64,000 nt of DNA, from contig NW_022145609.1 in assembly GCF_000002235.5 (NCBI RefSeq), positions 28,481,153 to 28,545,152 of the forward strand. The letters run 5' to 3'. Both the position numbers and the translations under genes were made by a program. Source of the stretch: Strongylocentrotus purpuratus (taxonomy: Eukaryota; Echinodermata; Echinoidea; Camarodonta; Strongylocentrotidae). The notes under the pieces are model-generated. The model was not told where the DNA came from. It saw nothing but the letters and a program-made list of their open reading frames with translations, and made no database searches. This document shows positions 48,250 through 58,800 of the stretch, piece after piece (position 1 is the first letter of the stretch; each line of letters starts with the position of its first letter).

Positions 48250-51200
48250 GGGGGTGGGGGGCGGGGGATACTACTAATAATATAATAATAAAAACGGTGC
48301 TTATAAAGCACTTTTCACTGAAGTCTCTAAGTGCTACAACAGGTTGAACATTACAGCAGGTCGCAATTATCCAATGACATATTCATTTTCTCTGTCATCA
48401 CCCTTATCAAGGATAATTTACCAATGGTATTTCCTGAAGTATTTCCCATTTGGTAAGAGCAACAAGTGTGTACATATTGGTGAGAATCACCACAGTGACC
48501 ACATGATACTATGTTTGTCTTTGTTCATATTCCATGTAACACCAATACAAAACAAGTTTCTGTATCATACAATGAAGGAAAATAAAACTTTAATCTTGAG
48601 GATACTAATGATTATTAACAGTCATGGAATACACTCCTGAGTTATTAACATTCATTTAGACGCTTGAAAAAAAACGCCACAGTTTACCACTTCGTATCTA
48701 AAGGAGCCTTCAAAGGATCCTGCGAAGACTACAGAATCTTAGAACAATTTCACCATGTTCAGTGTACAAACTCAATGTCAATTTCACCATTGCAGTGTAC
48801 AAACACCATGGCAATTTTACCATGTTGAGTGTACAAACACCATGTCAATTTCAGCATGTTCAGTGTACAAACCCCATGTCAATTTCAGCATGTTCAGTGT
48901 ACAAACACCATGCCAATTTCACCATGTTCAGTGTACAAACACCATGTCAATTTCACCATGTTGAGTGTACAAACCCCATGTCGATTTCAGCATGTTCAGT
49001 GTACAAACACCATGTCAATTTCGCTATAATCAGTGTACAAACACCATGTCAATTTCACCATGTTTAGTGTACAAACACTATGTCAATTTCACCATGTTCA
49101 GAGTACAAACACCACGTCAATTTCACCATGTTCAGTGTACAAACACCATGTTCAGTGTACAAACACCATGTCAGTGTCCCTATGTTCAGTGTACAAACCT
49201 TTCTACTGGTTCCTGGAGAGAGTGGTTCTTCTTTGATGTCCTTCTCCTCATCTTCACCTCTCTCCTCCGCTCCTTCAATGATGTTCAAGGATGCTGATAA
49301 TGATGTCTCTGGTAGGATACCTGCTGTAATGGATGCTGGTAAACCCAGCTTGGTCCCACCTATGCCTTCTCCTGCTGCGAGCGCTGCTCCTAGGGTCAAT
49401 GTTGGTTTGGATGGGAGTTTTCCTGGGGCTAGAGCTTCATAACGGTGCCGTAGGGTCTGAAGCTCAAATTCACAGTTTGCCAGGGCTAGCTTCAACTCAT
49501 ACAGTAGCACCATGTCTGATCTATAGTCAGAAACATAGTGATGGTAAATTCATTTCTTTCAGGTTCAATTCATACAAAAAGGTTCCCAGATCACGGCAAC
49601 AGGGAATCTATGCAATAGGTTGATACAACAGGCAAATAAAGCAAGTGCTGAACTTTTAACCACAAAACCTTACTGAAATACCGATGCCATCAATTGAAAT
49701 GGGCTTAATGAATGGATCTCTGACATAACCGCCCAACAGCCTTATATCTTCATCTTTTAGCAACACACACCTATACCCATTAGTTTTTGAGGAAAAGACT
49801 AAATTTTGCATATTTTCAAAAATTGACCTTGAATGAACCCTAGATGATTGCAAACTATTCCAGTGGTTTCCAAACTCATAATTACATTCTTTTGAAGCAC
49901 ATCACTATACATGTACATAGACACAGACTCTATGACCTCTAATGACCCCTATACGACCTTTAAAATATCAATTTTTAAAGAAAATTGTTTTATTCACAAC
50001 GTCTACAGCATAGATGCTTCAGTAGAATTTATTTTTTTATTTTTTAGAATGTTAACAAGTTTCCTCAAATCATTTCCACAGCTTTTTGGAAGCGCACAGG
50101 AACCTTATAATGTGGTATGCGCTATACAAGAATGGAATATTATTGTTATTTATCTGACTCCATTGAAGTGATTTGTTTTTTAACATACAAATTTTGACCT
50201 GATATATAACATCATTATTAGTATTATCTTTCAAATGCAGTTGGAATTTAACTTTTTCATTTTTTTGGCCTGCAAATGGGACATAGTACCTTTAAGACTC
50301 TGTTGAAGATCTATCTTTTTGTAAATTGTTGATTTTGTTCCAGCTGCTTAGTGACTTTTTTGGTTATAGCATCATGTACATATTTAATATTTAATTTAAT
50401 TTTCATTTAATTTTCATGTTTAAATTTGTATTACCTGAATGTACAATCTATTACATGTAAGCTATATAGGAATTGCGTATGATTATTATTGTTTGTAATT
50501 AATTATTTTCATGTATCAGGCATAAATGTCCATTTCTATTCCACCCTATCTCTTAAAGCGCATAGGGACCTTCTTTATGTTAGTGATATGCGCTATACAA
50601 ATAACGTTCATTTTTATTATCACTGGTAAGCAGTGCATATTTTCTGCCGTTATTATGATACATATGAGAGAAAAAATATGATACATAGTACATACCTGAC
50701 TTCATTGTAGAGAAGAGAGACCTCTTCAGTAGGCATGGGTTGTACTGGAATACCAAGCTCATCTAATAGGTGCTCAATAGCTTTGGTTTTCTTCAGTCCA
50801 ACAGCCGATGGAAGCTTCATCTAATCATCAAATATCAATCAATCAAATCTTAATGTCAGGTTCAATCTCCATTTCATTTTTGAAAACTGAAAGTCACAAC
50901 ATATTTACATTATCTCGCATTTGCAGCCCTCACATTGTAAGCACATATCTCACTTTTTAAACAATCAATTTTGAAAATCATGGTGTAGAATGCGAGATTC
51001 CTAAATGACACACACACAGCAAGTAACCTAAATCTATAGCATATAAATGTAAATCTAACCCTAAAATGGCATCAAGGCCCCATTACAGATACTATTGGCC
51101 TGGTCATTAGAATCGTACTAGAACACGATGTATGCACCATCTCCACTCCCTAAGAATAATGTGGAAGATCACTGGGTGTCACTATGGCATATTTGATCAC

Positions 51201-54200
51201 AGAATTTGGCTTCCTATCAATTCAATTCAATTAAATTTTTTATTTCGCCGTCGGTTTTCTGGTTGCTTACTAACAAGCATTTATTGCTTTCTTAGCTGTC
51301 AGGTAAAATAACCACCACTATCACCCACCCACTATATACATATTCCTTTTGAGACAATCATATTTGATACTGAGACCCATTTAAATTAAATTAAACAGCA
51401 AATTTTCAAAATCCTGACCTGAAAGGGATATACATGTACACCAGACATCACCATATCTTGAACATTTAATACCTTAACATATACCGGTACATATTTATCA
51501 GTAGTATTGGGTCTAAATACTTCTGATGAGGATTCCATATTATACAAATAATACACATCATTTTGTTTGTGCATTAGTAAGAATTACCAATACAAGGTAC
51601 CTTTGGAACAGTCTAACACGCCCGAGGCGGTAGCCGAGGGTGTTTGGCTTGTTTTGAAGGTACCGAGTGTGGGTAATTTTATTAATGCCTGAACAAAATG
51701 ATGTGTATTATTTGTTTTATAAGATTATGTTTTATTTGTTTTATAAAATGATGTTGTATAGCATGATTTTACTAATGACCGGTCATTAGAATTGGAATAC
51801 TAATGGCCGGTCATTATCAAAATTGCGCGTTAGGCAAAATACATGCCTGGTCTAATAAAACAGGATATCTTACCTTTTGGCTCCTAAGATAAACACCCGA
51901 TTGCTTGAAATCAGGAAACTTGATACCTCCAGTTTCCAAAATCTAGAAGTGATAATCAAAGTGAGAGGTAAATAATGAATTCATCTTCTAATCTTTGAAG
52001 ATGGCATGATGCATCAAGAACTCATATATATTCCCAGGTCTAATTCTAAAAAAAATAGGAGAATTTTTGCTCTACAGTTAGGTATAACTCATCTGAATTG
52101 ATTTGATTTGATTTATTTATTTCTGTTTAATTTTCTTTATCTTTTGCATTTTTACAAATATATAACAAACAAAACATTGCAATTTGTTCACATTTCAAAA
52201 GAATATAATTCGATCTTTAACCTCATGAAATATAAGAAAAGAATGTCCAGTCCCAAAGAATGTTACTGTTGATAAAAAGGTGTTTAAAACTTGGAGTCTA
52301 CTCAAGCACTCTGACTTAATATGAGTTACAGGATTTGTGCAAAATAACCAAAGGAGAGGATTAGAACTGAACAAAATATTCTGCCTAGGTATGAACGCAT
52401 TAGCTTACTCACTCATAAAGGTATGGGTGATCAAAAGAAACAAGTAGCCAGGATTGTAAAGAGATAAAATCTATAACGACAAACTCGAGATCAGAAAAAC
52501 AATTATTACTTCCACACTGTATGATGCCTCAAAATTGTGAAAGTAAACAGAAGTACACTCTTTCATAAAATCTAAAAGAATAATATTGAGGATAATAACA
52601 AATAACTAAATTTGAACATGCTATCCAAACACATGTTTACAGAACTTGAACGGAGAATTACACCATGTTACTTTGTTTATTTATTATTTTTCATTTGCCA
52701 TATATTTGAAAGCACTATTAGAACATACTACATGTACATACACGGAAAGGAATTGATGTTAACATGAGCTCACTGTTAGCCTCATTCCACAGAACTGTCT
52801 AAGCTAGCTCTCTGTCTCTCTTTTTTACTTTAATATTTATGTAGTTATTGAAGTAATAGACAAATCTAAACTCACCTTGGTAGATCCTTCCAGTTCTCTT
52901 TTCTTGCTGAGCGGAAGTGAAAGCTTCTTCTTGTTGATCTTTCTTTCTGTTCTCCTTAAGTCCGCGTTGTTATCTGCAGCTGTTATAAGCTTCTGAAGGT
53001 CCTGTGCCTTCTTTTCCCGCTCCTTTTTCCTCAGCTCAATCTTTTTCATTTCAGTGATGAGCGTCTCCTCCTCTTCAACCTGAAAGTACCAACAGCATCC
53101 ATCATACATTTTCAGTCTATTTTTTTCTTTTCAACATATAATAAGCAAGCATGTATTGTCACAGTTGCCAACCCTTGACACCCAAAAAAAGACTGAATAT
53201 CCTTTAAAAAATCAGATTTTTACGAAAACTCGACACTGACAGTACCACTGCCCCAGGCAAGTAAAATGTCAGAAAATGTTTTACTGGTACGAATGGTCAA
53301 GTCAAATGTAAGCTCTTTCATTAACACTTTAAGAGAAAATTATAAAGCAAAGTTTTTGTCTGGGTTGCGTATTTCACTCTTATTATCGCACCAAATACAA
53401 TTAAATCGTACTGGTTGGCATTTCTGCATTGTGTTCATGTGACATTTGCTCTATTCATTCTACATGTCTAATATCAGTTGACTGATAAGTTCCATGCCCT
53501 CAATGTTAATATCAGGAAAGACATCTGCTCTAAATACAGCATGTAGGTTTAGAAGAATATTTTTATGGCTTGTTTGGATATGGTATGATAAACCTACCCC
53601 CCCTCCCCCCTCTCTCACTAAAAAATGAATCTAAATAATTATCCCTTTACTCTTCTCAAGCTGACCGAGCTTTTTATTGTTAACTATAGTGTGACGCGCT
53701 CAGTGTGCGCCAATTCATCAAGCCCCTGTGGCTTTTATGGATGCACCTTTTTCCATCCCACACTTTTAGTAGATCTTATAAATAAGGTTTTTTTTTTCTT
53801 CTTTTTTTTTCTTCCAATGGTTATACAGTGTTCATATATATATATATATATATATTTCTTTGCCTATGTGTTACATCAAAGTATAATGTCATTTTTACTG
53901 TGATTGGAATCAAATAAAAGTCAAATCGATTCAATGATATTTTCCACGCTGTTACTTACCTGTTCGTTAGTTCTGTTATACAGCCTGATCAGCTGTTCTT
54001 TCCTTCTCCTTTCATGCTCTGCATCGAATGCCTGTGGAGCCCTGTTACTGAGGGTGGGGTCACTCCGAACCTTGGCTAGTTTGTTTATTATACTGTAGTA
54101 CCTTTCCTTCATGTCCTCCATAGATCTTTTCTGTTAACATGAAAACAAAATAAACTGTATTCATCTCTTTGGCAAGGTATAGTGAAACCTGTCTACAGTG

Positions 54201-55817
54201 ACCGCCCAAGGGAGAGAAGAAAAGTGGTCTTTATAGGTGGTCTTTTATGTACAGGTTCCTTTAGTACATATTTCAATGAGAAACCATTTTCAAGGGAAAC
54301 ATAAAAAGTGGTATTTGTAGACAGGTGGTCACTAAAGCAGGTTTGAATAACATGAGATGAATTTTAAATAAATGTACTTGAAAAGAAGGCTAATAACAAT
54401 ATAAATATGGGCTCCTTTGGAAAGGTTGACTACAAAAATGTTCTATTCCAATCTTATTAGCTGCAATGGTTAACTACTGTACTGTCTGATTAACCACATT
54501 ATAAATGGTTACTTGAGGTATATATACACATTTGAATTGTATTGATTCTAGGGCTTTCTTTATAGATTTCTATTACAGTTTAATTGTATAAACTACACAT
54601 CACTTCATACGTGTCTTCTCTGAATTGACTGCAAGGCAGTAAACTTGATATTAATCAAACTATTCAGTAGCATTCCATTTAGAACATTCTCCACTTTCCA
54701 ATAACTTGAACTTATTTAAACCTTTTTTTTGTTACAGCCTTCATAGTTAAAGCTTCTTTTACAATCAGCCATTCATCCCAAAAAATCCTTTTCTTACACA
54801 TTTTCGTTTATCCCACATTGCATTATTGAACATCCTCTTCACACAAAAATTGTTTATTCTGAACTTGTCAATACTTTCAGTCATTCTCTTTTGTAGTATT
54901 TTACTGTGATTATATTTTTTTCATGTACATTTTATGTCAAACCTCCTAAATATACAAAAGCAGTGTAAACTCAGTTCCTGAAAATGATTACAAAGCCAAC
55001 AAATTCTTTATAGTTCTTTACTTCATGAATATATACAAGTATATTGGATGAGATCTTACCCCATACGTTATCTGATCAAATCTGTCATTAACAATGACCC
55101 AGCGAAGGTCAAAGCGGGTGCAAAGGTCAAACATGTGATCAGTAGCTAGCCGTGTCCATTTCTCACTGTGTAAATGAAGTTGATATTCCTGGTCCGTGTA
55201 CATTGGCATCTGAACTGACTGGAATTCAAAAGGGGAAAAAATGAAGAAAAAAAAAATTGCGAAAAAAATTATATTAATAATACTGTGGGAGAATATTCAC
55301 TGCTCATATACAGTATGTCGATTTTGCAAACATACTTTAACGACCCACGCAAGAGTCCAAATGTGCCTCACAAATTTCAGCATTTCATTCAAGGTTCACA
55401 AGGTAATAAGACTATGTGGTAGTCATTTCTTCTTTTCTTCTATTTTCCACTCTTTTCCGTATACACAGGTTTTTACTTCATATGATTGAGTCAGGCGCGT
55501 ACGCAGGAATTTTTCAAGGGGGGGGGGGGGGGGGGGGGGTTTTAACATTTATAAATCGGGCCGAAAATTTCGCAATGACTCAGCCAGCCGCTGAATAAGC
55601 GGGGGGAGGGGGGGGGGGGGGGTTAGAGGACACTTTTTTTTTTTTGTTATCCCCAAAAAATCGCAATGACTCAGCCGACCGCTGAATAAGGAGGGGGGGG
55701 GGGGGGGGGGGGGAGGATACTTGCAAAAAAAAAAAAAAACAACCAAAGGGGGGGGGGGGGTTTAGGGGGGTTTACACACAAAAAAATACCATGGGGGGGG
55801 GGGGGGTTAACCCCCCA

Positions 55818-55864
<47 letters not shown>

Positions 55865-58800
55865 CCCCTGTGTACGCGCTTGGGTTGAGAACTGTTCAAT
55901 ACTTCAATGAATAATACTACATTGTCATAAAAGACTCTATGCAAAAGGAGAGTATTCAGTCAAAAACGATGAGAGGTATTGTATCCTTCCTAAGTTCTGT
56001 GATATTAAAGTGCAATTGGGGAAGAAAAGAAAATCATCATCTACATGTAACTATCTGCTTGAAAGCTTTTTCCCCAACACACAGTTCAATTTACATATAT
56101 AAATTAATGTAAAAATACTCTGTGTGTCATTCCCTTTAATTTGCTTAATCTCTGATTTTTAATCTGAGTTTATTTCGATATGAGTTCCTTTCCACAAAAT
56201 CTGAACATAAAATGAACATGTGGAATTATTGACAACAAAACTACTTTAAACTTCATTGTCTTTTCATACATAATAGTTTTTAGAAAAGAAAATAATTCCT
56301 ACCCTAAATATACCTGACAGACACTGCCTTTTAAAATAACAGGAAAAATTTGATGCAGATATCCCCTAAAACACCTCTTTAGAATGTCTGTGAGCTTGAA
56401 AAACCAGGGACCTGTCTACATTTACAGGTCCCTGGATAAACACTAAAAACCAGGGACCCGTCTACATTTACAGGTCCCTGGATAAACACTAAAAACCAGG
56501 GACCCGTCTACATTTACAGGTCCCTGGATAAACACTAAAAACCAGGGACCTGTCTACATTTACAGGTCCCTGGATAAACACTAAAAACCAGGGACCCGTC
56601 TACATTTACAGGTCCCTGGATGAACACTAAAAACCAGGGACCTGTCTACATTTACAGGTCCCTGGATGAACACTAAAAACCAGGGACCCGTCTACATTTA
56701 CAGGTCCCTGGATGAACACTAAAAACCAGGGACCTGTCTACATTTACAGGTCCCTGGATAAACACTAAAAACCAGGGACCTGTCTACATTTACAGGTCCC
56801 TGGATAAACACTAAAAACCAGGGACCTGTCTACATTTACAGGTCCCTGGATGAACACTAAAAACCAGGGACCTGTCTACATTTACAGGTCCCTGGATAAA
56901 CACTAAAAACCAGGGACCTGTCTACATTTACAGGTCCCTGGATAAACACTAAAAACCAGGGACCCGTCTACATTTACAGGTCCCTGGATAAACACTAAAA
57001 ACCAGGGACTTGTTTACATTTACAGGTCCCTGGATGAACACTAAAAACCAGGGACTTGTTTACATTTACAGGTCCCTGGATAAACGCTAAACACACACAC
57101 CTTGTCAAATCTTGCAAATGGATAGTCCTTTCCTTCATCGGCCACCCTTCTCCAATGCTGGAAGACGGCTCCATCTTTCCTTCCTGGGTTGGTGAAAGGC
57201 ATGAACTTCCAGGGTCTGACCTGCCATCTCCCTAGCTTGACCTTCATCGACTTGTAACCATGGTTACTATCTGATGGTATCAGCGGGGGTGGGTCTCTAA
57301 AATAAAAATGGTGAATAAAAACCCTTGATAAAATCTTTGGACAACTGGGACTTACTCAGGTAACATTCTCATCATATTAAAAAGTTTAAGTTTTCATTGC
57401 ATTAACATACTAGGTTAGTATGTGAATCCAACTTTCACCACTTTAATCAAATATGGAAATGTTCTGAATTTGTGCCCAGAACTACATGTAATAACAAGGA
57501 ATTGTAATGATAATAATAATAATAATACTCAGTTTTTATATAGCGCTTATTAGAATCACTAAGCACTTCCAAATTTGGAGATTATTACTCCGGCTTTAGC
57601 TGTGCTGCCAATACGGCACTCTAGCATTTCAAAGAATTTATTTCCTGCTAGGTCAAGTACATGAACAGGTGTAAATGAACTTTCCAACATTTTAAATTTA
57701 GCTACAATTCACAGCCCATAATAACTTCACTACAAGACAATTACCGGTACTACTAAAACTAAAAGTCCTACATATGGAGGGTGAATGGTGCTTACAGTGT
57801 AGTACATTAACAAGATGTCTGACTTTATACAACTTCATGTACATGTATTTATTTACTTATTAGATATATATCAGCCTCCTTGAAGTGTTACCAAAAAGAA
57901 ATGCAATAAGAAAAACTAACATACCAGTGTAACCAAGACAAAATACTCATAATACACTGAATATCATGTTCATGGTATGTACACATGTACATTGTAAGTG
58001 AGCTTTCTGACATGCGATTATAAATAAAAAAGAATTATGTCGATCTAGTTTTAACAAATACTGTGCAATATTAGAAGGAACAAAATCTTAATTTATTCAT
58101 TTATTTTGTTGTCACTTAATATCAATCATTGCACTATGCATCTATTCAGAAAGAAATAAAAAAATTAATTGTTTCAAACTTACTTGTTATCAGAATAGAG
58201 TAATGCATAGACTTCTCTGTGCATTCCCTCGGGTCGCTTGAATACTGCTTCATTATTTTTCTTCAGTTTCTGATAGAAAGAACAAGAATAAAATGGTCTT
58301 GTGTTAGAGACGAGAGTTATGTAGGAGATCGATTCAACAACTTACAGTATATGAATGGGGTCATAAATGTAACCTCATAATGAATACAGCCATAGCCATT
58401 ACAAAAACAAATATAAAAGAAAAGATACAAATGGTACAAGTTGATGTCCTTAGTGCTCTACTTCAGCATACAATAATTGATAAGCAAAGTTAGTGAAGTT
58501 CTCAATTCCAGTAGGCTTCCTCTCTCAAACTTCAAAAATCAAAGCAAGAAAGTGCAACTGACACTGACTGGTGTTTCAACTTTCAAGTGGATTTGGGTAC
58601 ATCCTAATCCGAGTGAGATGGAATACAAGTTTTGTCCTTCTGTTTTGTGAACCTAGAGTGTAAAATCGACCCATAGTCCCATACATGCCATGCCATACAT
58701 GTATCTAGTAAACTCCTTGTACATGTAGCTACATGTACAAACACAGGTGTTACAGCCTTATCAGTAGAGGGCTAGAGGCGCATAGCCATTATTTACACAG

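Noticed and set aside
48755..49297. Several overlapping frames with repeated QCTNTMSISP-like peptides on +
   Set aside because: Produced by the 34-bp minisatellite and the antisense of DMAP1 exon 9.
56404..57093. CRISPR-like array of 46-bp units
   Set aside because: Eukaryotic intron; units are tandem without variable spacers, so this is a minisatellite.
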